Shown: in pieces, positions 23,216 to 35,262 of the stretch | Layout: each line of letters opens with the position of its first letter | Position numbering within the stretch: the first letter of the stretch is position 1 | NCBI GenBank assembly: GCA_007922195.1 | Contig: ML682008.1 | Span: forward strand, 5,227,847 to 5,291,846 | Direction: 5' to 3' | Origin: Podocnemis expansa | Taxonomy: Eukaryota > Chordata > Testudines > Podocnemididae | Length of the DNA stretch: 64,000 bases | The notes under the pieces: model-generated | Told to the model about the DNA's origin: nothing | The model's input: the letters and a program-made list of their open reading frames with translations, nothing else | Databases searched by the model: none | Program-made: the position numbers and the translations under genes

Positions 23216-23381
23216 GGTTAGGTGAGTCCACACCTAAAATGGAGAGAGGCATTCACCTCATGCCGGTCAAACCTTGGTGTCTTTTCTATGACTGCTGATA
23301 AAGATAACAAATAATGCTGAATTATGATGTTTGGAAGTCTTTGTGGCATGGATATCTGTCCACCATGAAGTTATCGAAGAT

Positions 23382-23567
23382 CAGTGGTTTTCAAACTCTT
23401 TTTTTTTCTTGGAACCCATTTGAAAAAATAATTTATGTCCATGACCCAACAATTGCATCTTTCAGCAATGTATTTCATTCTTTTGGCAGCAGCAGCAGGG
23501 GGCTCTGTGATCCAGTCCCAGGGGTCTGCGACTCAGGACTGGGTCTTGACCTGTAATTTAAAAACTG
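23382..23567. mobile_element. hAT-like MITE (22.7/23.4 kb family)
   Basis: Same family and orientation as 22692-22876: cagtggttttcaaactc on the left, tttaaaaactg on the right, and the interior 'tttatgtccatgacccaacaattgcatctttcagcaatg…ttttggcagcagcagcaggggg'. No clean target duplication. Confidence 0.6.
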
Positions 23568-23864
23568 CCTCACTTTATGTGGGCCACTGATCTTTCATGG
23601 TAACAATGTTCCTTATCACTTTTGTGGTACAGACATGAATAGAAGACAGAGTCGAATGGTCGCAAGGTCTGTTCCCAGTTCTGAGAGACAGACAAGCCTC
23701 TGAACAATTACATTGTTAATGATGCTCAGAATATATCAGGTTACTCCAAGCTAGTAAGCTTCGCACTGGAGCAGTTCTCCTCAGTCAGGCAGTGCTTAGC
23801 CACGTGCGGGAGCCACAGTTTGAGATTTTATTTTAGGGGATGTTCTCTGTGGTAGGAGGTTTTG

Positions 23865-23950
23865 GCTTTTAACTAGGTGACCCTGGGCATGTCATTTGGT
23901 CACTTTTTGCCTCAGTTACCCCACCTGTAATATTGGTTTCAAGCAGCATG
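23865..23950 (+). repeat. MIR SINE remnant
   Basis: The text 'ggtgaccctgggcatgtcatttggtcactttttgcctcagttaccccacctgtaatat' matches the MIR core ('gaccttgggcaagtcacttaacctctctgtgcctcagtttcc'). Confidence 0.6.
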
Positions 23951-26900
23951 TTGTTGTTCTACACTGGGCCCAGCTGAATGACTGATTATTTTCCATCACA
24001 CTTCAAAAAAGTATTGAACCTCCTATGTGAGACAGTGAATGAAACCCTGGCACCACTGAAGTCTATGGCAAAACTTAAATGGGGTCAAGATCTCAACCTA
24101 TGAGCTCTGAAATATCTGCCGTGCTGCTGGTGCATATGGAACTACCATACTTCTTTACTGATAAAAATGGAGATTTCCTGCACCAGTCCTCCCAGTGAGT
24201 AAAACTCACACTGAGAATGTTTTGGGTGTTTTGTTGTTGCTAGCTCTACAATTGACTACCCAAAAAAACAGTGGTCTCTTTTGTCCATGGTAGACTAGGT
24301 ACAATGAGGACCATTTTAATGTTGCTATCACTGTTCCATGGACAAGTCAAGCATTTCTATTTCTAGGAATAGTAATTGCCTTTTATAAGTATTAAAAATT
24401 CTCTGTTTGTCCCACTCATGCATCCTGACAAGCAGAACCTATTGTAATAAACCACAGATAGGTGTAGGTTACTCTTCAAGTAGAAACAAATCTCCTCTGT
24501 TTGTCGTGGACTAGTTTATGCAAATAGACTAAGATCTATTTATCAGAAGTCAGTGGTCTTCTCATGACATGCTGCCAGAGTTGCAGTCATTGGGGTACCT
24601 AACTGGAGCCAAACTAGATATACCAGAGAGAGGGCAGGATGTTCCTATGAGGTGTCCTCAGGATTGGAATTGCCCTCCCATTTCCGTCTGTAATAGCTAG
24701 GTTATTGATCTGTAGAGATCACTGAAAGGCAGTTGGGTTTCCCTAGCTGAAAAAGAATGGGAGCGTTCTTATGGCTGCTCTTTTACATGTATGTATGTTT
24801 GCTGGATTTTTTTTGGCGCTTCTGGAAATAGTGGATACAGGAATGGTCAGTTTAAGGAGTCTTTATCAGTGAATTGTCAGGTATTATCCAAAAAGGATGG
24901 GATCTGCATCTGTCTGGATATTGTAACTGTTTCCCAGTTCAATCTCAGTATTTGGATTTCATACAGTATTAACGACAAACAATGTGATCCTGCTGGCTCT
25001 TAGATGGAGAGCAGGAATCTTAAGGGAGTGGTTTAGATGATGCTAACAGAGGAATGTGAACAAAAGCTGCTGCTAAAGCTGGATATTGTTACATTTTATT
25101 ATTTTGTTTTGTTTAAAGATCATGAAGGAACTGAGGAATCCACAGAGTGGCATTTTTTAAAATTGACTATGTTGTTGTAAAGGATAATTGTGTGGGTCTC
25201 ATCATGTGGCATTTGCATATGTAGCTAAGATTCTTCTGTATCTAAAGAAGTGATGTCTGATTAGCATTTTGGGAACAGCTTGGATTCAGACAGATGACAA
25301 TCAAGCTAGGATAAGCCAATCTGCAGTGCGGTTGCTAAGTACAAGGTTGAATATTAACTGAATTTCAGTTTGGAATTTAAACCCTGCAGCTGGGGCTCAG
25401 TGTTTCTGCTGAGGAGCAGAAGGCAACTGATTACACCTGAAGAGCCCAGGTATGGTATAGTTGGACTGAATTCATCCTTGAGTGTGTCTCCTTCCTTTGG
25501 GATATCTGATGAAATTCATGCTGTGCTTAGAGTGCACTCTCTGACAGCATGTCACACAACAACAGGATAATATAACTAATAAGAATTTGGTCTGTTTTAT
25601 TCATTGCTCTTGCTGCTTTTATTTTTAGCTCTCTGCTACAAGAGATGGGGCTGTGGATTGCTTACTCTGTTGTGCACACTCTCTCTGGCTGTCTCTCTGT
25701 CTCTTGACAGGTGTAAGGAGGATCCTAAATATAGAATCCGCCCGTCAGTTGGCTTCAGCAATCAGCAGGCACTGATTTAGCATTTCTCTTAACCTCCTAA
25801 GTTCCACATGATAGGGATGCGGGTATTAATCCACAAATGTGTTGAACTACAAGGTATTCTTAAGACTGTCCACAAATTGGGATATGCTATTGTATGTATG
25901 AACTGTATGCCATAAGCACTTGTGCCTGTGAAACAATAGAAGGTTGTCAGAAATGTTTTGTTCAAGCTGCAGTGATGGAGCTGTGTTTCGGGAAGGGGAC
26001 GGAAAATGCCTTTTAAAAGGCTCCTGTATTTTAACCACTTAATGAAATGTTAGATCATTGATTAGGAAGCGATTCAGGAAAAATAAATGAGAACATTCAT
26101 CATGTATGGGGTGTTGAATGCATTTTTTGCAATTGCATCCTTCCAGAATTTCTCAAGGAAAATAGAGTAACTGTCAGTGTGATGGGTATGTGGGGGTGTT
26201 AGTCAGTTGCCTCCTGAGATGAGAATGAAATTCCAGTGGATGGTGGGAAATGAAATGGTCTCAACTTTGAATGTTTTATGTTGCTTTCATGAACATCTTT
26301 TAAATGAAACTAAAATAAAGTGAAATGATGATATTTCATAAAGTGTATTCATTAATGACTTTGTCTGATGTCACTGCATTGCTAATGTTTAACATCAATT
26401 GGCCGATCTTAATTTGTTATCGGAAACTGTTCCGATAGACAGATTTGCCAGAGATCTGCTGTTTTTAAATTTTTAAGGCAGCAAGTAGTTCTCTGTTTAG
26501 ATTGAAAGGCTCCCATTTGTCTTTCACGTATCTGTACGCCATTATTATTATTTGGAGTTTCACAAAGCACATGAAGAGGGGGTGTTGTGTTGTTAGCATG
26601 GAGGATGTAATTCTGTTTGTTGTGCACTCCTGTGGCTGTCTACATCTATAGAACGTATATGATAAATCAGAAACACTACAGACCACCTTGAAGATAACTC
26701 CTTTAAATGGATCAAGAGATCAGTAATAATTTTCTCTAGTGACATCAGTAGAGGTGGCCACTAGCTGCAAGAATCTTCTCTGGTTCTGCCATGGTTCAGT
26801 GGCTTTTGTTGAGGGCAGGGCTCCCTCATTCTATATCCTATTTCATGGAAACCTGGTCTGGTCTCCCATCAGTTTAACCCACTACCACCTTTATTTCTGA

Positions 26901-28070
26901 CTTCTTCATGGGGCAGCCAGCTGGGATGCATCCCCTAATGTCCCAGTTCATCTGGAAAACCTCTTCAAGGAAACAGGAGATGCTCCTTCTCATCTTGCTG
27001 GAACTAGGTCTGGGATTATCTGCTAGCATGAGTCACTTGGGTGATTTAAACCCCAGTGAGCCAATACCAGCAGGACTCTGACTTGAGAAGGGGCCCGCTA
27101 GGGAAATGATGCTTGGAGGAGAAGGTGTGGTTTCTGTCCCTGCTCCTACTTGTGTTCGGGAAGTGCTATGGTACTTTTCTCTACCCCTGCTGCAGCCAGT
27201 TGAACAGGGTACCAGGTTGGGGTTCATGTTCCCAGGTGCGGACTGTGAAACCATCAAGTGTAAACTTGCTGGTACTTCGCAGTTCACGGGCAAACCTGCT
27301 GAAATTTGGCAGCATTGCCCGAGTGTCCTTTTGAGTGTCTATGCTCAAATTAATCTGAAACACCAGGGGCACAAACAATGAGAATAGAACCTGATTTCCA
27401 AAGGTGCAAAACAGAATGTGTGTGATCTAAAACTGCTGCTTTTCTTGCACAGCTGTAGCTAGTTGTGCACAGATGGGCTCAGTCTGTAAAGACAGCTGAG
27501 AACACTAGCCTTTCACCTACAGCTTTTCCCTGCCTCTGTGGCCAAGAACCTACACTCTGCAAAAAAATAGGAGCAGTTGGGCTTTTAAATAAATGCAGTA
27601 CTAACAACTGACAATGTTAGGTTCATTTTCCTCCTCCACCATCATCTCTCAGTCTTCCTTATGCAGTGGTCAGGTTTCTTGTCTTTAAATGCCATCCTCT
27701 CTGCTTGGTCTGAGCTCTGGATGGATTCCTTTTATTCCAGCTGTTCCCTTTGCAGAGCACACTGGGGAGAGACTGTCTGCTTCATTCTCATCTATATAAC
27801 TCTTGCTGGTCAGAATCCATCCACTCTTCCCTCATTCTTACCATTTTTCTGGGTAGACGATACAGACGCTAAATTGAATAAACATCCAGGCCCAGCTCCA
27901 AAGCCTACTGAATGGGTGTCTTTTTATCAAGTTGAGTAGGTTTTGGATCTGGTTCCTTGTCTGCCTTATTGGGATGTAATTCTGTCAGGACATACTACCT
28001 CAGATAAAATTGCATGAATCAGAAATATTATTGGTCCCAGTAAAAGGTGAATTTGGGAAATAGTGAAGAA
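23951..28070. other. intron, no recognised gene
   Basis: Mostly unique sequence. Overlapping frames at 27033-27381 on both strands coincide with a slightly GC-richer patch and have no domain. The region 26040-26420 is rich in attaatga/cattgcta-type motifs and could hold a conserved non-coding element, but nothing in it is decisive. Confidence 0.35.
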
Positions 28071-28282
28071 CAGGGGTCTCAAACACACGGCCCGTGTACC
28101 ACATGCAGCCTCTATAGTTATTTCCTGCAGCCCGCAATGACCCTATTTTTACTGATATTTGCAATATTGTGGCATGAAAAGGTTTTAGTGGTGCGGCCCT
28201 CAGGCTAACGTACTAGTCCTCATTCAGCCCTTCACTAGTCCTCATTGGCCCTCATGGTGATTTGAGTTTGAGACCCGTTGTA
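28071..28282 (+). mobile_element. hAT MITE (28/31/53 kb family)
   Basis: Inverted termini are caggggtctcaaaca (28071) and gtttgagacccgttg (28266-28280). The interior reads 'cggcccgtgtaccacatgcagcc…ctgcagcccgcaatgacc…aggctaacgtactagtcctcat', shared in the opposite orientation by 31505-31710. Flanks gtgaagaa and tagaagaa match at 6 of 8 positions. The strand label is only relative to the 31.5-kb copy. Confidence 0.75.
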
Positions 28283-28957
28283 TAGAAGAACTAATGACTA
28301 AACTTTGGCATTAGATTATGCTAAAAAGGAAAGAACCCTTCCAGTTAAACCCTTTTTATCTTTTTATATGGATGAAGGCAGGAGATAAGGAAGTAAGATT
28401 AATCGTCTCACATTCTTAGTAAGAGGATACACGCTAACTGTAAACATGAACATAAAGACCAAAGAGGCTCTTGATAAAAATAGATCTCCTGGAGATATTA
28501 CAAGTTAGGCATGTGTCTGGGTGATGCTGACCTAAAAGAAATGTTTTGGATCTGCTGTGAATATCATTCCATGGCAGTTTGTATGTTATAAATAATATAA
28601 TTAAAAAAAATGGCTAGCACTGGTATCAGTGGTCTTGATACCACGGACACTCAATCATATCTTTTGTTGGAAACTGTAAAACCAGATTATCCCTAGGCCT
28701 CCATGCATGTGTAAAGGAGAAGGTACTTGGCATCTTGCACCTCATGCAGACTGCTCCATCCCTGTTGTATCGTCCACTGTGGAAAAGTGAAGGAGTGGGG
28801 TCATTGCCCTGTCCTCCTCCCCCACGCTGGTCTTTGGAACATCTTGATTTTTCCATGAAGGTAGTATACAGTAGGCCTATGGCTAACTGCCATAATGCAA
28901 CCTATGCTGTAAAGCAAAGGCCAGCACCAAAACAGATAGCCATCTTTTGGTCCTTAC
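28283..28957. other. intron, no recognised feature
   Basis: Unique sequence; two overlapping opposite frames at 28626-29022 have no supporting signal. Confidence 0.35.
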
Positions 28958-28965
28958 ATGTTACA

Positions 28966-29098
28966 TTTCCTTGCTTTTATTTCTCCTGCCATTTTGTAAG
29001 TTCTTCATCTTCAAGTGTCTGAAGTGGGATTTTTTTCCCCATTAAAGCTCATGTGATAAATTTGTTAGTCTTTAAAAGCGCCACAGAACTCCTTGTTT
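28966..29098 (+). mobile_element. PLE 3' terminal fragment
   Basis: Reads 'atttctcctgccattttgtaagttcttcatcttcaag' (also at 57.59 kb), then 'gtctgaagtggg', 'attaaagctcatg' and 'tttgttagtctttaaaagcgccacagaactccttgttt'. The hammerhead-like box is damaged (the GA of CTGANGA is missing). A direct repeat atgttaca (28958-28965, 29099-29106) may be its target duplication. The outer ~30 nt are absent. Confidence 0.65.
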
Positions 29099-29106
29099 AT
29101 GTTACA

Positions 29107-30111
29107 AAGTTCACTTGAGATGCAGTGGCAGTCATTTGATTAAATGAATGCTACAATTTTCAAGCAGCTGTCTAAATTGTAAAAACTTATTCTCAATCTG
29201 TGGTGCATACTTAGATTCATAGGCTTTGTATGCCAGTGGATTTGAGACCTCACAAAAGAACGTTTGGCTGCTGCTAAAGCATGTAACCAGTCAGAAGGAG
29301 AGTAAAATGTGTATCCTTGCTGTTTGGTTCCTGTTTAATGCTTTTAGAGGTAGCAGAAGATAGTATCTTTTTATGCATGAGGAGTTCTCATGTTCTGTTT
29401 TTAAACTAATTGACACCTTGGTTTCTTATTCTATATAAGAGAATTCCTCACAATCAGTCGCATGGAAGATGCTAGACACCATTTTGTCAAAAGTAAAAGG
29501 TTCAGAAAACAGATGGGCTGGGTGTCAGTTTTAAGACAAGGAAAAATCTGCGATCTTCATGTGTGAATGTGTGCCTGGGTTATGACAGTTCCATTGTAAC
29601 GTATCTTCTGCCATTCCTGACTCAGGGTTTACAAGTTCTCAGAACCCACGGGTCAGCTCTGTGGCTTCTGTTCTTTTGTCAACAGAAATGCAATACTGTT
29701 TTTAGGTATGTTTTGAAAGTTAAAATTTACAAGTAAATAAAAGTCACATTTCTAGATTTGAAACATTAATTCCTTTCCTATAGTAAAATGTGGAGATTTA
29801 TTTCTTTTAAATCCCAGTACATAAAAATAGGGCCCGCCCCAGGCCAAAATTGCTCACATCAGAAGCTTATATTCCTTTTTTATGTAGAGTTGTTACTCAT
29901 TTGTGTGTCTGTTCTCTATTTTAACCTTGTAAATAGCTTTTAGTTAATAAAATTTTAATTGGTATTTTACAGGGTTGGCTACAGGTGGTGGTTATGCTTT
30001 GAGTACTCTTGACCTGCAGTACTGACCCTCAGTTCCAAAGGGCCAAAAGCCTAAATATTATTGTGATTTTTTTTTTTTTTTTTTTTTTTTTTGTGTAAAG
30101 TAACCATCTAG
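29107..30111. other. intron, no recognised feature
   Basis: AT-rich unique sequence with a long poly-T run at about 30067-30092 directly before the next MITE. Confidence 0.35.
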
Positions 30112-30112
30112 G

Positions 30113-30288
30113 TGGTGGTTCTCAACCACTGTGTCCAAACACATTACCATGTTGTCACGCAGCAGTAAGTGTGTTGTGGAGAGTCGGGGAGATGGCTGGA
30201 TTTGGGCTAGGGGGGTGGGCTGGTGTATCCTGTAGGGTCACAATATGCTACCAAGTGTGTCACAGCCCTCAAAAGGCTGAGAACTAGT
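30113..30288. mobile_element. hAT-like MITE
   Basis: Left terminus tggtggttctcaaccactg and right terminus aggctgagaactagtg are imperfect inverted repeats. The flanks catctagg and gatctagt match at 6 of 8 positions. The interior 'gggctaggggggtgggctggtg' is GC-rich. No coding content. Confidence 0.55.
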
Positions 30289-30296
30289 GATCTAGT

Positions 30297-31496
30297 ATAT
30301 AATCAATCCTTCCTGGTGGCAGGTCAAGCTGGAATGCCCATGGGGACTATCTGTGACTTCATGGTAAGACTGGTGTAGTGTTTTAGGAGTTAATGTGTGT
30401 TACTTGGTCGGTGAGCTCTTATAGAACATACAACGAGCTTGATGTCTGCCCTGAGGTTGGCGCACACAATTGAGAGTCACTCCAGACAGTGACAATGTAC
30501 AGTTCTGGTCAAGGGGCATGGTCTAACCATGCACCTAGCTGGCCTTGCCAACACTGTTTCAGACTTGGTGATGTTGGCTAGGGAGAAGGCACGGCCAGCC
30601 TAGTTGAGAGATTTTGTGGGTTCAGAGCATCCTGTTGGCTGCTTCCACTACTGTCTCTTTTGTGGAGTCCCATTTGCTGACTGCAACCAAACAATTTCTG
30701 GTTCAACAATTAATCTCCTACAGGCTGCAGAATGAGAGAGGTTGCAAATTCCCAGCTAGCTCACTCCTCTTAAGGGGAAAGCAGGTACATCAGAATTATG
30801 GCACCAGGATATGCTGAGAAGGGCATTTATTGAGAGATTACCAGCAGGGCCCACCTACAATTTTGTCTGTCCAGATAAATATGGTTCAGTTCTATATCTC
30901 TTCCTGGGGGGTTACATTTCCTAAGGAACTAGAGTAGGAGGGACAATCTAATTTCCTCTTATTAGAGGAACGTGATTACCTGGGAGGGCAACAGCTTGCT
31001 GGTTCTAGTTCTGCAATTAGCTCTTGCAAATAGAGTTTTGTAAGCTCTTTTCAAACATGCTATCTCAAACCTAATCTTGAGTCTTTCTCTTTAATTAAGG
31101 AACACAATCTACATTTCTCAAAATTGTCAGGAATCTAAACAAGATAAAAATGTAAATAACTTGCATACATATGCTATGCTTTTCTTTTAACAATAATCAC
31201 TCAGGAGTTTAGTGCATGTAGTTCTTTTTTCATATCTTTTTTGGGCCAGGTTGTTGCCATTTTTCATGGTCTCAAGATGCAGCAGAACACAGAAAAACCT
31301 TTTCCTCACCTTCTTTAGTGGGCTGCTTTGGGACCAGCTAGAAGTGCAGTCCTCTGCATTCTTAAGCAGTGTAAGGGGCTCTAGCAAGAGGCTTCTTCCT
31401 GTTCAGAGCAACATGTTTGAAAATAGGGGATGGAGATGAGAGTCGTAAGTCTATCAGCCTCCTGCATGCTGGCTAGGATGCAGTGTGTGTTCTACC
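30297..31496. other. intron, no recognised gene
   Basis: Unique sequence with chance frames at 30614-30817 and 31187-31439. Confidence 0.35.
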
Positions 31497-31504
31497 CCTT
31501 AAAG

Positions 31505-31710
31505 TAGGTGTCTCAAACTCAAATCCCCATGAGGGCTGCACAAGGACTAGTACAGGGCCACATGAGGACTAGCACGTTAGCTCGAGGGCCGCACCACTGA
31601 AATCTTTTCATACAATGATATTGCAAATATTGGTAACGAGTGTCGTTGCAGGCTGCAGGAAATAGCTCTGGGGTGCATGCAGCCCGCAAGCCACGTGTTT
31701 GAGACCCATG
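31505..31710 (-). mobile_element. hAT MITE with perfect 8-bp TSD
   Basis: Inverted termini taggtgtctcaaac and gtttgagacccatg enclose a 206-bp body that is the reverse complement, with divergence, of the 28071-28282 copy ('aggactagcacgttagctcgagggccgcacc', 'gcaggctgcaggaaatagctc', 'catgcagcccgcaagcc'). The flanking octamer CCTTAAAG is identical at 31497-31504 and 31711-31718, the length expected for hAT transposition. Confidence 0.85.
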
Positions 31711-31718
31711 CCTTAAAG

Positions 31719-32689
31719 GAGTGGCACCCAGGCTTTTTCTTCAACACTAACAAGGAACCCCCAGGAGATGATTCCTGGAGCACTGCAGTGCCTCACTGTG
31801 ACTCCAAGATAAACACCAAAATCTCTAGCGCCCTGGGTTGTGTTTTGTAATTGGAATGAATACAGTGCTTATCCACCCTTGCCATTCTTAACAGACATAT
31901 AGGGATTGGAGCTTATTTGAAGACCAACAGTGTAGGCAACAATTGTGCAAACTTCCCCAGTCTGGCCCGTGGACATATCTCATTCATAGAGGTCTCACTC
32001 TGTCTCCAGCCCCATTTCATCCTTGGTAACTTTGCAGTTCTTTCAGCATCAGGATCTCAAAAACAATTTCAGTTATGTCTGAGAGGCCTGCATCCTCCTG
32101 GAGCTGCAGTTTTTTGTTTCATATGCACATGGCTGTGTTGAAAGCTACCCAGAGCTATTCCAAAACACTTGTTGGTGGAGGTGACTGGTGGCTTTGGTTG
32201 TTGATATGTTCTGTAATGTCCTGTTGATGTGACATTGGACTAGACTGACCCTGCCTGTGCTCCCCTGCAGTGGAAGAGGAAGGCAAAAAAAAAAAAAGGG
32301 GGGGGGTCACTTTTACCTATGTGGGCTACTGGTACTGTGGGTTAGGGGAGGGAGCAGCCACTAATGGTCAGTGGTGTGTGGGGAATTGGAAGAGCTTTGG
32401 CTTCATGCCCACTGTAATATCTAGCACAACTGAGTCAGTGCATAAGAGGAAACACGTGATGACGGGAAAGGGGCTGGGTGCAGTTTCCCTCCAAGAATAA
32501 TGGGAAACATGAGACTAAATTATGGTTCTGAGTCACCGATCAGGTCCTGCTCTGATTGTGGCACAGCAAGCCACCCTGCATTCAGAGTGGCTTGTGAAAT
32601 GCCAGCCTGTCCAGCTGAGTTATCCGGCTCCATTAAAAATTCCCCTCCATGGCTGTAAGCATGTATGGCCTGGGGTGAAAACCTGGGAC
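31719..32689. other. intron, no recognised gene
   Basis: Unique sequence with a poly-A/poly-G junction at 32286-32307. Confidence 0.35.
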
Positions 32690-32870
32690 TTGAGAGACCT
32701 GAGACCATGCTCTGCCAAAGGCTTCCTGTGTGACTTTGGGAAAGTCACTCTGTCTGTCTGTGTCTTAGTTTCCCATTTGTAAAATGTGGGAATAATAGAG
32801 CTTCCATACCCTTCACAGGAAGGATTAAAAACTCTGAAGATCATGAGGGGCTCAGATACTGTGTGCTAGG
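32690..32870 (+). repeat. MIR SINE
   Basis: Text 'gtgtgactttgggaaagtcactctgtctgtctgtgtcttagtttcccatttgtaaaatgtgggaataatagagcttccatacccttcacaggaaggattaaaaactctgaagatc' follows the MIR core and tail closely and is the best preserved MIR here. Confidence 0.7.
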
Positions 32871-33617
32871 GTACATATAAGTATCATAGATCCACTGTAA
32901 CATCAAAACCACATACCTTTTTTTAAAAAAAATCAACTCTTTTTATAATCTAAAGCAAAGTGTTCTCCACAGAGTATTGTAATGAGACTGCAGCAGTCTT
33001 TGTCTAGAAGCTCAGAGGAGAAAGTTAATTGCTTTCCCAATAACCAGCTAATTCTGCAGGTGCTAAATGTGAAGGAATTCGTATCTAAGCTGCCACATTC
33101 ACTCTACAGCCCATTTATATCTCTTGACATCTCACAGAGTTTAAGGCTTTCATAGAGATCATCTGAAAGATTAAGCACCTGGTCTAGTCAGCTAGATTAA
33201 AAAAAGAAGGAAAAAAACATTTGCACCAATGACATCACCCAGAACAGTAGCCTGTAAAACTGCTGCTCTGGTACCTGTTTCTGGATTTGTTCACTCAAAT
33301 GTTAACATCTACCACTGCATCTGCACAGTGGATTGATCAGGTCTTTCCAGACTGCACTGTAGTTTCTGAATTCGTGGCTCACAAGGGGTGTGTGTCAACA
33401 AATGCTAAATTAGAGTCGCGGTGCTGAGCTTTAACAAATTCAAATATTGTGAGATTTGTGATTTAAAATTTGAGAGTGTTGGCAAAACTATCTATGTTGG
33501 TTGGAGCCTGGCTATAGTAATTATTTGAAGTATCATTAAATCCTCTTCAGAAATAGAATCTAATATGTAAAATATAACAGGGCCTGTGTCGGGGCCCTCT
33601 TGAGTTCCTTGATCGGG
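32871..33617. other. intron, no recognised feature
   Basis: Unique sequence up to the PLE at 33.6 kb. Confidence 0.35.
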
Positions 33618-33624
33618 TGCTTAG

Positions 33625-34643
33625 TTGCAGGGGGGGTAGCTGTGTTAGTCTGTTTCAGCAAAACAAACAGGTCCTGTGGCTGTTTTAAAGACTAACGGAT
33701 TTATTTGATGCATAAGCTTTTGTGGGCACAATCCCACTTCCTCAAATGCATGAAATGGAAACTACAGTATGTTAGGTATATATACACATGCAGAGAAGGT
33801 TGAGTTGCCAGGCCAATTCAAGCGGTTCCAGGGGGGTATCCCTGTTAGTCTATTTCAGCAAAAGAAACAAATTGTTTTAATTCAAATAGAATGGATGTGG
33901 ACCTTTTTAACAACAATAGCAGAGAAAGTGAGAATGTAAATAGAGAATAAACTACCTTTTGGAGTGAGTTAGCCATTCCAAATCTCTGTTCAGACCCAGT
34001 CTGGTGGTGTCAAGTTTGCATATGAATCCCAGCTCTGCAGTTTCACATTGAAGTCTGGTTTTGGAATTTTTTTGGTTGAAGCACTGTGACTTTCATGTCT
34101 GCTATGGAACATCCAGGGAGATTTAAGTGCTTCCTTACTGGTTTTTGAATGTTACAATGTTTTATGTCTGATCTGGGTCCATTTATACTTTTGTGCCATC
34201 TGGCCAATACATAAGAGCAGCAGGGCATTGTTTGCACATATGATATAACGCATTGTGAGATGTGCAGATGAATGAACTCCTGATGGAGTGGCTGATTTGA
34301 TTACGTCCTATGATGGTGTCACATGAGTAGATATGTGGGCAGACTTGGCAATGGGATTTGTTGCAGGGATAGGTGCCTGTCTTAGTGTTTCAGTTGTACA
34401 GCGTATAGTTGCTGATAAGTATTTGCTTAAAACTGAGAGGCTGTCTGTAAGTGCGGACTGGCCTATCTCCCAAGGCTTGAGAGGGTGAGGAATTGTCTTC
34501 CAGGATAGGCTGTAGATCTTTGATGTGCTAAAGAGGTTTTATTTGTGGGCTATAGGTGATGACCAGTGGCCTTCTGTTTTCTCTGTTGGGCCTGTCCTCT
34601 AGTAGGTAACTTCTGGGTGATCAGGATTCCTTCTACGGGCTGA
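33625..34643 (-). mobile_element. Penelope-like element (PLE), 3' part with tandem terminal units
   Basis: On the minus strand this is the 3' portion of a Penelope-like retroelement. Its terminal unit appears twice in the same orientation: 'ggggggtagctgtgttagtctgtttcagcaaaa' at about 33630-33662 and 'ggggggtatccctgttagtctatttcagcaaaa' at about 33833-33865, about 204 bp apart. Between and beyond lie the gcataagc / cccac hammerhead-like arms and then coding remnant. 5' truncation is near 34620. The heptamer tgcttag at 33618-33624 and 34644-34650 may be the target duplication. Confidence 0.8.
33945..34620 (-). pseudogene. PLE reverse transcriptase/GIY-YIG C-terminal remnant
   Basis: PLEs encode a reverse transcriptase fused to a GIY-YIG endonuclease. 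The minus strand here matches the region linking the RT to the C-terminal endonuclease and the endonuclease itself. 34043-34237 is the longest open part (64 codons). Recognisable blocks are I-N-G-P-R-S-D-I-K, N-I-Q-K-P-V and L-N-L-P-G-C-S-I-A-D, which correspond to the conserved C-terminal GIY-YIG region of vertebrate PLEs. Just upstream the GIY-YIG centre is frameshifted (C-P-A-A-L-M-Y in place of the usual …M-Y-I-G-Q-T). Stops and frameshifts throughout mean no product is expected. Confidence 0.7.
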
Positions 34644-34650
34644 TGCTTAG

Positions 34651-35184
34651 ATCCCTGTACCATCCTTCTACAACAGAGTGTGAATTCTACAGCAAACTTC
34701 ACTGTCCAATGTAAAGAAACCTTGCATGTAATTGCTAAGCATTATCATCATACATTGCAAAAAGATCTGTCTCTGGCTGAAGAAGCTGTGATGTGATGTA
34801 TTTATTTTTAAATATATTTGTTTTGGGTGGGACAATTTGACCACAATACAGGCAGCCCAAAGAATAAAAGGCCAGTGATTATTTTTGAAATACATAGATT
34901 ACAGATCCACATGGAAAGCTGGAAGGAGGGTGTCAGAAGGGACTGCATGAAAGAAAAATGTTTTGGAAATGAAAAAGAAGTTGGGATTGGGGGGAAAGCA
35001 GATCTAAAAGAAGGAAGGTACAGCAGCAATATGATACCATAAAAGAGGAGTATATAAAAGGATTCTATAAATGTACTCAGAGGTTCACATTAAGAATAAA
35101 ATAGGGCTTATAATAAACGAGCAAGGGGAGCTTGTATTGTAAAATAGCAACACTTTTTTCACTGTATTTGTTCATCTCTTTCAG
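34651..35184. other. intron preceding a candidate exon
   Basis: AT-rich unique sequence ending in the acceptor tract ttgttcatctctttcag at 35168-35184. No repeat recognised. Confidence 0.35.
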
Positions 35185-35258
35185 CAAGAAGTGTAAAAGC
35201 CAGTCAAAGACCGAGGGTAGTATTAGCAACAACAGTCTGACTCCAGAAACAAGTGATG
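35185..35258 (+). CDS. candidate internal exon of the host gene
   Basis: A 74-base stretch begins right after a good 3' splice site (ttcatctctttcag) and ends before GTAAAA. Only one frame is open: it starts with one base completing a codon, then gives K-K-C-K-S-Q-S-K-T-E-G-S-I-S-N-N-S-L-T-P and E-T-S-D plus one base. This frame is the one needed to continue from a phase-2 exon ending at base 23. The Ser/Thr-rich, low-hydrophobic composition looks like a disordered protein segment. I do not recognise the protein. The alternative is a chance acceptor-donor pair: at 24 codons the open frame alone is weak evidence. Confidence 0.4.
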
Positions 35259-35262
35259 GTAA

